From assembly GCA_031553595.1 (NCBI GenBank), contig JAVBLI010000009.1:62001-126000 (forward strand): a stretch of 64,000 nt of DNA. Reading direction: 5' to 3'. Under the pieces are notes generated by a model. That model searched no databases and was not told the DNA's origin. It was given only the letters and a program-made list of their open reading frames with translations. The position numbers and the translations under genes are program-made. This DNA is from RGIG3701 sp031553595. GTDB taxonomy: Bacteria; Planctomycetota; Planctomycetia; Pirellulales; Thermoguttaceae. Of the stretch, positions 17,769-26,815 are shown piece by piece. Every line of letters begins with the position of its first letter. Within the stretch, counting starts at the first letter, position 1.

Positions 17769-19472
17769 ATGGATCAAATAAAGGTTATCATAAAAAAACT
17801 CCGAAAATTCGGCTTTTGGGTACTGGCGGGGCTGTGCTTGGTGCTGATTCTGGCGTTTTGGCAGATGATGGCGTCCAGCCTGGCCAGCCAATTCGACGCG
17901 AAAAAGAAAAAGATCGAAAGCTCCATGAACGAAATGCAGACGCTGGCCAACCAGGCCGATCTGCCCAACGAGAGTGTGGTGCGGCAGACCAAACGCGCCA
18001 TCAAACTCCAGAGCGAAAACGTTTATGCCTCTTGGGAGGTGTTTTACAAACATCAGAAAGAGACGAACAAATGGTCGGCGATTGAAGATCCGAAATTTCA
18101 GCCCGATTTCGCAACCGCCGGCGAGCGACGCTACCAGAGCGGGCGTTACCATACGATTCTTGAGGCGGCCCGGGAATACTACCGCGACAACATCCAGGAA
18201 TACCTCACGAAGCTGAAGGCGGATTTCGACATCAAACGCCCCGACCCGGCCGCGCTGCGCAAGCTCGCCGGCTCCGAAGACGCCGCGGCGGACATGGACC
18301 TCACGATGATGTCCGGCGACCGCCTGCGCAACGACCAGCTTTTGGGCAAAGTGTTTTGGAACGAGCAGAATTTTCGCCTCCTGCGGAGCAAGCTTCGCTG
18401 GCGGTCCGTGCCGAATACCGAGCAGGTGATCGTCGCCCAAGAAGACCTGTGGGTGTATGAAGCGTTGCTGCGGGCCGTGGCAGAAACCAATGAGGGCTCC
18501 AGTGATTTTAATGTTCCGATCAAGGAAATCGTCGGCATCGAAGTCGCCCAGGACGCGGTCAACACCATCGAAAAAACCAGCGAGCGAATCATCGACCTGA
18601 AAGCGCTGGAGGCGTTCGCGAAATCTGTGGGAATGGAAGGGAGTTCGTCGTCATCGGCGGCCACCGCCATCGGCGAGATGCCTCCCACCTCCACGGAGGA
18701 GCAGTTGTCGGCAGCCGACAAACTCACGATCCTGCTGTATGACAATCGGTACGTGGATCGCGACGGAAAGCCGTTAACGGCCCAACAGATGAAGGACAAT
18801 CCCCCGGCCGTGGAGTATAAGCTGCTGCCCATCCGCATGAGCGTGGTGATTAATCAGCGGGCGATTGCCGCGCTGCTGGTGAATTGCATGAATTCGCACA
18901 TGCCGATCGAGATTCAGCAGTGCGCGATCAATCCGGGGCAGGGGCGAAAGTTTTCGTTTGTGGAAGAGGATCCGCTGGAGAATCGGCCTACAGGGTCGCG
19001 ACCGCAGGACCGTTCCGATTATGCTCGGCCGGAGGCGGAGGAGCTGGATCTGAGCCGTCAACGCGGCAATACGCAATATCTTTCGGTGCTTGGACCCGAG
19101 GATGTGGAACTGGAAATTACGGGCATGGTTTACGTGTTTAATCCGCCGGACATCACGAAATTTCCCAGCCTGGCCGAGCTTCGCGCGGCGGAATCGGCCA
19201 CGAAAGAGGGCGAGGAAGTCGAAGAAGAGGGGGCGGAGCCAGCCGCGGCGCCGGTGGCGCGAACCAGTACGCCTATGGCGAGAGAGCCGGAGCCAGCGGA
19301 GGAAGAGCCCGCTGATACGGATGCCGAGCCTGCGGACACCGAAGAAACGCCCGCTCGGCCTGCCGCCGGAACCGCGGCCGAGGAGCCTCTGGACGAGGAA
19401 TTGCCCGCGGACGAGGAACTGCCTGAACCGGGAGCCGGCGCGCTCGATGAGGAAGAAATGCCCGAGGAGTAA
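17769..19472 (+). CDS. Single-pass membrane protein with coiled coil and acidic Pro/Ala/Glu tail, PilO/GspM-like position
   Basis: A 567-residue protein without a family I can name from sequence. Residues 15-37 (FGFWVLAGLCLVLILAFWQMM) form one membrane helix after a basic N-terminus (IIKKLRK), placing most of the chain in the periplasm. A coiled coil follows (SQFDAKKKKIESSMNEMQTLANQ). The middle has a long helical segment and a strand-rich part (VEYKLLPIRMSVVINQRAIAALLVNCMN), similar in style to PilO/GspM ferredoxin-like domains. From about residue 480 to the end the protein is very acidic and repetitive (EEP, DTDAEP, DEELPADEEL). It lies 64 bases after the PilM-PilN-like gene, within an AC-rich spacer and with no clear ribosome site. 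Order and topology suggest the PilO position, an inference. Confidence 0.6.
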   Translation: MDQIKVIIKKLRKFGFWVLAGLCLVLILAFWQMMASSLASQFDAKKKKIESSMNEMQTLANQADLPNESVVRQTKRAIKLQSENVYASWEVFYKHQKETNKWSAIEDPKFQPDFATAGERRYQSGRYHTILEAAREYYRDNIQEYLTKLKADFDIKRPDPAALRKLAGSEDAAADMDLTMMSGDRLRNDQLLGKVFWNEQNFRLLRSKLRWRSVPNTEQVIVAQEDLWVYEALLRAVAETNEGSSDFNVPIKEIVGIEVAQDAVNTIEKTSERIIDLKALEAFAKSVGMEGSSSSSAATAIGEMPPTSTEEQLSAADKLTILLYDNRYVDRDGKPLTAQQMKDNPPAVEYKLLPIRMSVVINQRAIAALLVNCMNSHMPIEIQQCAINPGQGRKFSFVEEDPLENRPTGSRPQDRSDYARPEAEELDLSRQRGNTQYLSVLGPEDVELEITGMVYVFNPPDITKFPSLAELRAAESATKEGEEVEEEGAEPAAAPVARTSTPMAREPEPAEEEPADTDAEPADTEETPARPAAGTAAEEPLDEELPADEELPEPGAGALDEEEMPEE

Positions 19473-19557
19473 TCCGTCGGCGCTTCCTGTGTGAATTTTT
19501 CGAAAATTACAGCGATAAAAATACAATATTATATAGAACGTTTGGGGGGAAAAGCTC

Positions 19558-21579
19558 ATGAAGGCAAAAATGGATCCGGAAGCGATGAAGGAATTTGCCC
19601 TGAATCATGCGGAAAAGGCGATTTTTGCGATTTTCGTGCTCGTTTTTTGTGGCATGATCTGGTCGTCGGCGCTTTATCTGAAGGGGATCTCGATGAAGCC
19701 GGAGGAGTTGACGCAGATGTCGACGCGTGCGCAGGCGCGAATTGACGAGACGCGGGTGGTTACCATCCCGATCGAGGATTACTCGAAGCTGGCGGTAGTG
19801 GCCACCGAACCGACCGATCCTAAGTATCTCCAATTGTCGGTACTCTGGAGTTCCCCACTTTGGCAGGACCGTAAAAAGCGCGAGCAGCCGCTGGTGTTTC
19901 CGGTGGAAGACGTGCGGGTGGTCAGCGGTCGGGGGAAAGTTCCGTATAACGCCCCCAAAACGCCGGGCACGACGCTGGATGATGAGGAGGGCATGACGCC
20001 TCGCGGCCCAAGCCAGGGAGCATATTATAATATTGTGCTGGCCGGCATCCCTTATAAAAAGCAGAAAGACGCGTATGAAGCGGCGCTGGGAATGCCCGTG
20101 CCCGGGGCGCGGGACGCAAATAAACTCGATGAACCGACGTATTACCGTTATGAGATGCAGCGCGCGGAAGTGCCGGAAAACTGGGATGGAAACTCCGCCA
20201 ATCTGAAATGGGTGGATTTTAAGGTCGGGCTGACGGGCGGGCTTTTTGCCGAAAATTACCGCATCATCGAGACCATGAGTCCCTCGACCAGTGGTTACAC
20301 GGACAACCTGGGGCTGAATATGACGTCGCGGGAAACGCTGGAGGACGAAAAAACTTACGTGCCGCCCCGGCTCATGCGCCGTGATGAGCGTGCCCGGAGC
20401 ACCGCCCGCCGTGGAGACGTGGTCGCCGACGAACGCGGCCTGGTGCCCGACACGAGGCTCACCCTCATGAACCCACTGCCGCAGCTGATGTCCTCGGGCC
20501 CCAGCGGTGGCAACGTGGACTGGATCACGACCCTGACCTTCCCGAATGGTATTAAAATCGGGGAACCCAAGCGGGCGAAACCACGCGGCGGCAAAACGCC
20601 GGAAGCGGAAGAGGATGCGCCGGTCGAGCGTTCCCTGTTCGGGGATGAAGAGACCATGTCTCCTACGCGCAGTGGAATGCAGGAGCCACTGAAAGGCACC
20701 CGGCTGTTTTCCTTTGTCGATTATACCGTCGAGCCCGGAAAAACGTATGTTTACCGGATCAAGTTGGAGCTGCACAACCCGAATTATCTGTTCCAGCCGA
20801 CGCAGTTGGTCGCGAACGAGGAAATCACCAAAGCGCGTTACCTGGAGACGAAATGGAGCGAAATTTCGAAGCCCGCCACCACCGGGGCGAATATTTCCAT
20901 CCTCAGCGCCGGGTCGGACACGCTTACCATCGACAAAAAGCCTGCGGTGTTCCCCGCGCTGATGCTCGTGCAGTTCGACATGAACACCGGCGACGAGCGG
21001 GCATGCCGGTTTAATAAAATCGGAATGTGGAAAGAGGATCCTTCCGAAAAGAGCCTGACCTCCAAGGAAAAGCAGCGGCTGGCGCAGGAGCGAAAAGATC
21101 TGAATCTGCCGTTTTTGAATGGCCGGCTGCTGAATCTGCGGGCGGATGATTCGCTGATGAAATCGCTGGCCGGCAGTTCGCAGAGTTATGGCAGCAGCTC
21201 GGCGCGTCAAACGGCGATCATGCAGGATTTCCCGACGAATTACGTCCTGCTGGATGTCAAGCTGCGCAAGAAGGAAGTCGTGCCCGAAATGCGGGAGCGC
21301 GACCAGGAGCCCGACCTGAAGTCGCATCACTGGGATTATTCCGCGATTTACGCCCCCGCGCGGGTGCTGCTGCTGGAAATGGAGCCCGGCGGGAAAACGC
21401 TGCGGATGGATATCCAGTCGGAAGTGGACGATTACGAGGAAGTGTATGCGCGGGATACCGACCCGCAGCGGTACTCGTCATCCATCGAGCCGACGCCGTC
21501 TCCCACCACCGGCACGGGCACCCGAACGCCGCCCCGACGTGGAACCGCGGCCCCGACGAAATCGCTGTTGGACCGCTGA
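19558..21579 (+). CDS. Large single-pass membrane protein, third gene of the PilM-like operon
   Basis: A 673-residue protein of unknown family. Residues about 21-41 (AIFAIFVLVFCGMIWSSALYL) form a membrane helix after a short cytoplasmic start (MKAKMDPEAMKEF...). The rest should be periplasmic. It has a strand-rich body with YTVEPGKTYVYRIKLELHNPN, which reads like an immunoglobulin or fibronectin-like sandwich strand set. A charged linker lies near residues 330-385 and a Thr/Pro/Arg-rich tail (TPSPTTGTGTRTPPRRG) at the end. GGGGGGA lies upstream of the ATG at 19558. It follows its neighbour by 85 bases in the same direction and probably belongs to the same inner-membrane complex. A PilP-like bridging role toward a secretin is possible but unsupported by motif. 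Confidence 0.6.
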   Translation: MKAKMDPEAMKEFALNHAEKAIFAIFVLVFCGMIWSSALYLKGISMKPEELTQMSTRAQARIDETRVVTIPIEDYSKLAVVATEPTDPKYLQLSVLWSSPLWQDRKKREQPLVFPVEDVRVVSGRGKVPYNAPKTPGTTLDDEEGMTPRGPSQGAYYNIVLAGIPYKKQKDAYEAALGMPVPGARDANKLDEPTYYRYEMQRAEVPENWDGNSANLKWVDFKVGLTGGLFAENYRIIETMSPSTSGYTDNLGLNMTSRETLEDEKTYVPPRLMRRDERARSTARRGDVVADERGLVPDTRLTLMNPLPQLMSSGPSGGNVDWITTLTFPNGIKIGEPKRAKPRGGKTPEAEEDAPVERSLFGDEETMSPTRSGMQEPLKGTRLFSFVDYTVEPGKTYVYRIKLELHNPNYLFQPTQLVANEEITKARYLETKWSEISKPATTGANISILSAGSDTLTIDKKPAVFPALMLVQFDMNTGDERACRFNKIGMWKEDPSEKSLTSKEKQRLAQERKDLNLPFLNGRLLNLRADDSLMKSLAGSSQSYGSSSARQTAIMQDFPTNYVLLDVKLRKKEVVPEMRERDQEPDLKSHHWDYSAIYAPARVLLLEMEPGGKTLRMDIQSEVDDYEEVYARDTDPQRYSSSIEPTPSPTTGTGTRTPPRRGTAAPTKSLLDR

Positions 21580-21586
21580 GTGTTTT

Positions 21587-22468
21587 TTACAGGAAATACC
21601 AGTCGCCGGAATGCAGAACGTACATGCCCAGCAGAAAATTCGTGATGCTGTGGGCCAGGACGGCGTCCCAGATGTTTTTCGTGGATGAAACCAGCCAGGT
21701 GATCATCGAAAACCAGAGAATCGCCGCGACCATCTCCCCGGGGTGCGTCGCGGCGGCGTAAATCGCCGTTGCGCCCCAAATTATCGGCGTGCAGGCCCCC
21801 ACCGCCAGCGTCATCCACTGCTGCTGGTCTTCCAAAAAACGCAGCAGGAATCCCCGCAGAAAAAATTCCTCCAGCAGCGGAACCAGCAGTGCCAGGCCGA
21901 GCATGCGAATGATGAAAAAGCGCCACGCCATCGCGTCTTCGCCCCAGTATGAAAACGGATTAAACCCACTGCGAAATCCTTTTTTCTGCGCATTTTCATC
22001 GCCGCCGACAACAGGCACGGACACGGTCTGCAGGCCGCCCTCCGGCGTCATTTCCACCATCAAAACGTCATTCGGATCCGCATTTTTTTCCGCAGCGGCA
22101 TTCTCCGCCGTGCTCTCCGTCCAGCCCAGGGCCGTCATCACTTTCAGCTCCAGCTCCAGTTTACACACCCCCACCCACAGCAGCACGCCCACGATTCCAG
22201 CCAGCACGGCGAGGAGCGATTTTCGTGTGAAATGCAGCGGAAACGCCTGGCACCACGGCCGTAGGCACAGGAGTGCGACGAGTGTCAGTGTGAGTATTTT
22301 GAACGTGTACAAAATCGGGTAAGCCGGGAGCGTGAAAGAAAAAAAGCCCAGCGAAATTTCCTGATTTGCGTAACCTTCCAGACTTGTCATCAGCAGGAAA
22401 AGGAAAAACGGCAGGATGAAAATTGTCAGGGCAAATTTTTCAGATGACGTTCTCTGTCCGGTATTCAT
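21587..22468 (-). CDS. CPBP family intramembrane metalloprotease (CAAX-protease-like)
   Basis: A 293-residue polytopic membrane protein. The family signature EEFFLRGFLLRFLED carries the catalytic Glu pair and Arg. A second motif, with WLVSSTKNIWDAVLAHSITN near the C-terminus, supplies the conserved His and Asn. The N-terminal helices include FLLMTSLEGYANQ and LPAYPILYTFKILTLTLVALLCL. This pattern resembles the CAAX protease-related proteins that accompany exosortase systems, an interesting possibility given two PEP-CTERM proteins in the window, though no exosortase is present here. There is an extra loop of about 60 residues between helices (residues 125-185), Ala/Glu-rich. The start ATG has AAGGA upstream. 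It is convergent with the preceding operon, only 7 bases apart. Confidence 0.85.
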   Translation of the reverse strand: MNTGQRTSSEKFALTIFILPFFLFLLMTSLEGYANQEISLGFFSFTLPAYPILYTFKILTLTLVALLCLRPWCQAFPLHFTRKSLLAVLAGIVGVLLWVGVCKLELELKVMTALGWTESTAENAAAEKNADPNDVLMVEMTPEGGLQTVSVPVVGGDENAQKKGFRSGFNPFSYWGEDAMAWRFFIIRMLGLALLVPLLEEFFLRGFLLRFLEDQQQWMTLAVGACTPIIWGATAIYAAATHPGEMVAAILWFSMITWLVSSTKNIWDAVLAHSITNFLLGMYVLHSGDWYFL

Positions 22469-22555
22469 AAAACATGTTCCTTGCGTGGGTGGAAGAAAAT
22501 AATGGAAAATTAGAGAGTATTTTTTGTGTTTTTCATCCCGCGTCGCAAAAGGCGC

Positions 22556-22672
22556 TTGACGTACGGCAGTCGGCGGTGTACTCTATAATATATGATAATG
22601 TGAAGATATGCGTGGTGGGTGTCCGCATATATCTTGGGATATTGTGCACGAAATGTCGTCCGCACAAAATAT
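22556..22672 (+). promoter_or_regulatory. Putative promoter plus structured leader before the helical secreted protein gene
   Basis: TTGACG at 22556-22561 is followed by TACTCT (spacer 17) and TATAAT at 22584-22589. Two hairpins follow: ATATGCG (22606-22612) with CGCATAT (22624-22630), and GATATT..GTGC with GCAC..AATATC (22638-22673). The region from the -10 to the start codon at 22817 is over 200 bases and holds no reading frame I trust. It may be a regulatory leader; it matches no riboswitch I know. Confidence 0.4.
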
Positions 22673-22816
22673 CAGTTTAACACACCTCCCTGGAAAATAC
22701 AAGTGACGCTGCATGCGTGCTTTTTTCATTCCGGGTGGCGGAGGCGGAAGTGCCTCGCGAAATTTTGGGGAATTTTTTAACCGACAGTCGGCGAATTCCG
22801 GCGTTCATCGGAAAAA

Positions 22817-24193
22817 ATGGTAAATCAGATGAGTTTTTTCATGAAAAGACCTGCGTCATTCTTTCTTTTTTCGATTTTTGCTGCAGCGATCATGGGGGCC
22901 GCGGCGTTTTTCAGCCCGGCTGCCGTCCATGCCCAGGCGATTCCTTATGAAAATCTCGCGAAACAGAATCGTGAGGTGATTAATAAGCTTTCCGCCGGGG
23001 TGAGCAGTCCGGAAGACCGCACGCAGGTGACGAAATATTTCCAGAATTACGAGTTGGGGCGCTGGCTGCTGCGAGACGCCGAGGTGAGCATCCCCGATTA
23101 TCGTGACGAACTGATTAAAATGCTCGTGCCGGTGTTGTCCGCGAATCAGGAGTCGGCAAAACTGGCGGCCGGGACGATTCTTGCGGGGGCAAAAAAGCTG
23201 GTCAGCGATAATGAGCTCAGCCCGGTGATCAAATATAATGCCGTGCTGCTGGCCGGGGAGCTGTGCGAGGCGCGGGACGGAAACGTCCTTACGCCGTACG
23301 AGCCGGCCAACGATTACCTGGTGCAGCTCATCACTGCGGACGCGGTACCGGCTTATCTGAAAGTGGCGGCGCTAAATGGTCTGCGATTACATGCCGGGCG
23401 GAATCTGGCGGCCGCGAAAAAACAGGCCTTGGTACCGATTTTCGCGAAATACGCTTTCGTCGACTGGAAAGCGGGAGAGCCGGCGGAGGTGACGTGGATG
23501 CGCGAAGTGGGAATCGAGGGTCTGGGCGTGCTGCGTGCGGCGGGGCCCGGCGGTGATTATACGGATAAACTCGTGGCGATCATCGCGAATGAGCAGCCGG
23601 GTTATCCCATGGAAATGCGTCTCGCGGCGGCGACGGCCGTCAGCCGTTTTACACATCCCAGCGGCAAGAAAAAACCGCTGGAGATTTATGAGGCGGTAGC
23701 GAAATTTACGGTGGAAGCCATCACGCGGGAGTATAAGCGCGAGTGGAAATTGCAGCGCGGCGTGCTTCCGGGCCAAAAGGTGAAGAAAACGGCTTACGAT
23801 TCCGTCCTGACGCTGACGCCGGAGCAGGAAATGACGCTGATTCGCTCTTTACGGCAGCGGGTGATGGCGATCGCGGAGCCGATGTCCGTGGCGCTTTATG
23901 TGAATCCTTCGAGTCCGAACGCGACGCCTCTGGGCAAATCGCTTTCCACCACGGAGCAGGAGTGGGCCAGGCAGGTGATGACGGGGCTGCAAAAGTTGTG
24001 CACGAGCATGGAGCGCGTCGGGGCGAAACCGAAACGTCCTGTTGCCGAATCGGCCACGGGGGGGCGTGTGGCGGTGGAAATTCCGAAATTCAGCGCCGTT
24101 CGGGAGGAGCTGGCGGAAACGCTTGCGCCGCTTTACCGCACCCTGAAATTGAACCCGGCGAATCTGAAGCTGCCCTCGGCGTCCGGGAAATAA
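22817..24193 (+). CDS. Secreted helical (HEAT-like) protein of unknown function
   Basis: A 458-residue exported protein. The signal peptide is clear from the internal Met at codon 9 (22841): KRPASFFLFSIFAAAIMGAA, ending AAVHAQA. Ribosome sites are weak for all three candidate starts (22817, 22829, 22841); the last gives the most typical signal peptide. The mature part is nearly all helical with Ala-rich repeats such as LAAGTILAGAKKLV, VIKYNAVLLAGELCEA, AYLKVAALNGLRLHAG and MEMRLAAATAVSRF, the look of HEAT or armadillo repeats. A Lys-rich segment and a Pro-rich C-terminus follow. No enzyme motif is visible. It is preceded by a long, structured leader and stands alone between a divergent protease and an oxidoreductase gene. 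Confidence 0.6.
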   Translation: MVNQMSFFMKRPASFFLFSIFAAAIMGAAAFFSPAAVHAQAIPYENLAKQNREVINKLSAGVSSPEDRTQVTKYFQNYELGRWLLRDAEVSIPDYRDELIKMLVPVLSANQESAKLAAGTILAGAKKLVSDNELSPVIKYNAVLLAGELCEARDGNVLTPYEPANDYLVQLITADAVPAYLKVAALNGLRLHAGRNLAAAKKQALVPIFAKYAFVDWKAGEPAEVTWMREVGIEGLGVLRAAGPGGDYTDKLVAIIANEQPGYPMEMRLAAATAVSRFTHPSGKKKPLEIYEAVAKFTVEAITREYKREWKLQRGVLPGQKVKKTAYDSVLTLTPEQEMTLIRSLRQRVMAIAEPMSVALYVNPSSPNATPLGKSLSTTEQEWARQVMTGLQKLCTSMERVGAKPKRPVAESATGGRVAVEIPKFSAVREELAETLAPLYRTLKLNPANLKLPSASGK

Positions 24194-24277
24194 TCGTTTA
24201 GCCTCGCTGAGAACGTTTTTTAGAATGGGTTCCGCGAGGAAGGTGTTTTTTAAAACGTGGATTTAACGAGGAGTATC

Positions 24278-25552
24278 ATGCGTGAAAATTGGAATCGCCG
24301 GGCGTTTTTAAAGACGGGTGTTATGACGGCGGCGACCGTGGCGGCTTCTCATGCCGTGCCGCGGTGTTTTCTTTTGGCGGAAGAGACGCGTGGTGCGAAT
24401 GACCGGGTGGCGGTGGGGTTTATAGGTGCCGGCGGCCGGGGGACGGATCTGTTTCGCACGTTTTACGGCTGTGAAGATGTGCAGGTGACGGCGGTGGCCG
24501 ACTGTTTTAAAAGCCGGCGCGAGAATGCGGCACGCATCTGTGGCGGGCGGCCCATGCTGGACTTTCAGGAAATGCTGGATGGTGACTTGGTGGACGCCGT
24601 GGTGATCGCCACGCCGGATCACTGGCACGTTCCGGCGGCGCTCGCGGCGGCGAAAGCGAAAAAGCACGTGTATGTGGAGAAGCCGCTGGGGCTGACGCTC
24701 GCTGAAGATCTGGAGTGTGAGCGGGTGCTGACGGAAGCCGGGGTGGTGTTCCAGTACGGCACGCAGCAGCGCTCGCAGGATAATTGCTGGCTGGGCTGCG
24801 AATGTGTGCGGCAGGGGAGAATCGGGAACGTGGTGGCCGTGGAGGTGGATGCGCCGGACGGCGGCGCGGGCGGGGATGCCGCGGAAGCACCCATTCCGGA
24901 AGATCTGGGCGCGGACGGATACCGCCAGTGGCTGGGCTCCGCGCCGGTGAAGCCGTACTGTCTGGACCGGTGTAAGACGCCGGGGACGTACTGGATTTAC
25001 GATCAGTCGATCGGGTATCTCGGCGGGTGGGGTGCGCATCCGCTGGACATTCTGGTGTGGGGGTGTGACGCGGACGTTTCCGGCCCCGTGACCGTGGAGG
25101 GCTCCGGACTGCTGACGCCCGGCCTTTATGACACGGTGCACGGCTGGGACATGAAACTGAAGCTGGGGGACGTGGCCATGACGTTTAAACCCGGCGGTGA
25201 CCGCACGCGTTTTATCGGGGAGTCGGGCGCGTGGATTGAGGTGCGGCGTAACGGCACGGACGCCAGCAGTCCGGAGCTTCTCGCGCCACTGGAAGAAGGG
25301 GCGGAAATTTTGCCGAAACGTGCCGGACGGAATCACGTGACGGATTTTGTGAGTGCCGTGAAGGCGGGTGGCACGCCGGTGTCCACGCTGCGCGACGCGG
25401 TGCGCAGTGACACGCTTTCGCATCTGTGTGATATCGCCGTCCGCACGCATTCCGTGGTAAAATGGGATCCGGTAAAGCGGGAGCTGGTGGAGCCATCCGC
25501 GGAACAGACGAAAATGTTAAGCCGGTCACTTAACCACCCCGGAGGGGTATAA
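24278..25552 (+). CDS. Tat-exported Gfo/Idh/MocA family oxidoreductase
   Basis: A 424-residue NAD(P)-dependent oxidoreductase with a twin-arginine signal (NRRAFLKTGVMTAATVAAS). The Rossmann motif VGFIGAGGRGTDL lies near residue 47, and the catalytic-domain motif YVEKPLGLTLAEDLE near residue 132 holds the family Glu-Lys-Pro. DHWHVPAALAAAKAKKHV and the C-terminal LGGWGAHPLDILVWG are also typical. Such proteins oxidise or reduce cyclic sugars; planctomycetes export many of them. The ATG at 24278 has AGGAG seven bases before it, so I reject a start seven codons upstream. The last codons (NHPGGV then stop) are encoded by the edge of a palindromic repeat, so the original C-terminus may have been changed by an insertion. 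A terminator follows. Confidence 0.88.
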   Translation: MRENWNRRAFLKTGVMTAATVAASHAVPRCFLLAEETRGANDRVAVGFIGAGGRGTDLFRTFYGCEDVQVTAVADCFKSRRENAARICGGRPMLDFQEMLDGDLVDAVVIATPDHWHVPAALAAAKAKKHVYVEKPLGLTLAEDLECERVLTEAGVVFQYGTQQRSQDNCWLGCECVRQGRIGNVVAVEVDAPDGGAGGDAAEAPIPEDLGADGYRQWLGSAPVKPYCLDRCKTPGTYWIYDQSIGYLGGWGAHPLDILVWGCDADVSGPVTVEGSGLLTPGLYDTVHGWDMKLKLGDVAMTFKPGGDRTRFIGESGAWIEVRRNGTDASSPELLAPLEEGAEILPKRAGRNHVTDFVSAVKAGGTPVSTLRDAVRSDTLSHLCDIAVRTHSVVKWDPVKRELVEPSAEQTKMLSRSLNHPGGV

Positions 25553-25630
25553 CATGGTAGCCGGGGGTGCGAACCCCCGGGAATAGGGTGTCGGTCACTC
25601 TCTCCGGGGGTTTACACCTCCGGCTATCAT
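25536..25630. repeat. GC-rich hairpin repeat (family P3) overlapping a gene end
   Basis: Two imperfect 33-base inverted arms lie at 25554-25586 and 25598-25630, differing at only a few positions. The left arm itself folds into CCGGGGGT-GCGA-ACCCCCGG (25561-25580). A flanking mini-hairpin ACCCC-GGA-GGGGT (25536-25548) lies inside the end of the preceding coding sequence. The compact repeat of hairpins resembles REP-type elements. Confidence 0.75.
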
Positions 25631-25635
25631 ATTTT

Positions 25636-25655
25636 GCCCTTTCAGGGCATTTTTT
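25636..25655 (+). terminator. Intrinsic terminator after the Tat oxidoreductase
   Basis: GCCCT-TTC-AGGGC (25636-25648) followed by six T. It may be the distal part of the P3 repeat and lies 14 bases before the dxr start codon. Confidence 0.55.
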
Positions 25656-25669
25656 GTTGAACCTCAATT

Positions 25670-26815
25670 ATGAAAAACATCGCTCTTTTTGGCGCCACGG
25701 GGAGTATCGGGAAAAGCACGCTGGACGTGGTGGCGGCGCACTCGGATTTTCGCGTGCTGGCCATTTCCGGCCACCGGTGTCTGGAACTCTTGCAGGGGCA
25801 GGCGTGGGATTTCCGCCCGCGGTGGGTGATTGCCACGGATGAAACGGCGGCGCGGGATTTTGCGTGGAATCTTCCGCCGGAGTCGCGACTTTTGACGGGG
25901 TGTGAGCGTCTGGTGGAGGTGGCGGCGGAGCCGGACGTGGATGTGGTGGTCTCGGCGATCGTCGGGCGGGCGGGTCTGGAGAGTACGCTGGCGGCGGTGC
26001 AGGCCGGGAAGCGGGTGGCGCTGGCGAATAAAGAAAGCCTGGTCGTGGGCGGGGAAATCGTCACGCGGGCCGCGCGCCGGACGGGTGCGGAAATCGTGCC
26101 CGTGGACAGTGAGCACAGCGCGATCTTTCAGGCGCTTCAGGCCGGGCGGCGCGGGGAGTTGGAGCGGATTATTCTCACGGCCAGCGGTGGCGCGTTTCGT
26201 ACGCTGCCGGATGAACAGTTGCGGCATGTGACCATAGAGGCGGCCCTTCAGCACCCCACGTGGAACATGGGCGCGAAGGTCACGCTGGACTCGGCCACGC
26301 TCATGAATAAGGCCCTGGAGATCATCGAGGCGAAATGGCTTTTTGACATGAAACCGGGTGAGATTTCCGTGATGATTCACCCGCAGTCGGTGGTGCACTC
26401 GCTGGTGGAATTTCAGGACGGGGCAGTGATTGCGCAGCTCATCACGCCGGACATGCGGCTGCCTATTCAGTATGCGCTGACGTTTCCTGACCGTGCGGCT
26501 CACGGGCCGGCGAAACGGATGGACTGGGCGCGGGATCATACGCTGGAATTCTTTACGCCGGATTTTTCCCTTCCGCGGTATGAGGCCCTGCCGCTGGGGC
26601 TACGGGTGGCGCATCAGGGCGGCACGGCGGGCGTGGTGCTGAATGCCGCGAATGAAGTGGCGGCGGCGGCGTTCTGCCGGGGGGAGATGCGTTTCGACCG
26701 AATCGTGCCTTTCGTGCGGACGGTGCTGGAAGAGCACGCGTTTTCGCCGGAGCCGGGGCTGGAGGAGCTGATCGCGTTGGATGAGGAAATTCGCGCGCGA
26801 TACGGGGCTGCCTGA
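25670..26815 (+). CDS. dxr: 1-deoxy-D-xylulose 5-phosphate reductoisomerase
   Basis: A 381-residue cytoplasmic enzyme of normal length, the second step of the methylerythritol phosphate route to isoprenoids. It converts 1-deoxyxylulose 5-phosphate to methylerythritol 4-phosphate with NADPH and a divalent metal. Motifs are unmistakable: FGATGSIGKSTLDVV for NADPH, ALANKESLVVGGEI, VPVDSEHSAIFQAL with the metal-binding Asp and Glu, ILTASGGAFR, HPTWNMGAKVTLDSATLMNK, IHPQSVVHSLVEF and LNAANEVAAAAF. It is followed after 165 bases by rseP, an order common across bacteria, which supports the call. A terminator-like hairpin and a repeat lie directly upstream, so its promoter must be within or beside that repeat, or it is read through from the preceding gene. 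No clear ribosome site is visible. Confidence 0.96.
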   Translation: MKNIALFGATGSIGKSTLDVVAAHSDFRVLAISGHRCLELLQGQAWDFRPRWVIATDETAARDFAWNLPPESRLLTGCERLVEVAAEPDVDVVVSAIVGRAGLESTLAAVQAGKRVALANKESLVVGGEIVTRAARRTGAEIVPVDSEHSAIFQALQAGRRGELERIILTASGGAFRTLPDEQLRHVTIEAALQHPTWNMGAKVTLDSATLMNKALEIIEAKWLFDMKPGEISVMIHPQSVVHSLVEFQDGAVIAQLITPDMRLPIQYALTFPDRAAHGPAKRMDWARDHTLEFFTPDFSLPRYEALPLGLRVAHQGGTAGVVLNAANEVAAAAFCRGEMRFDRIVPFVRTVLEEHAFSPEPGLEELIALDEEIRARYGAA

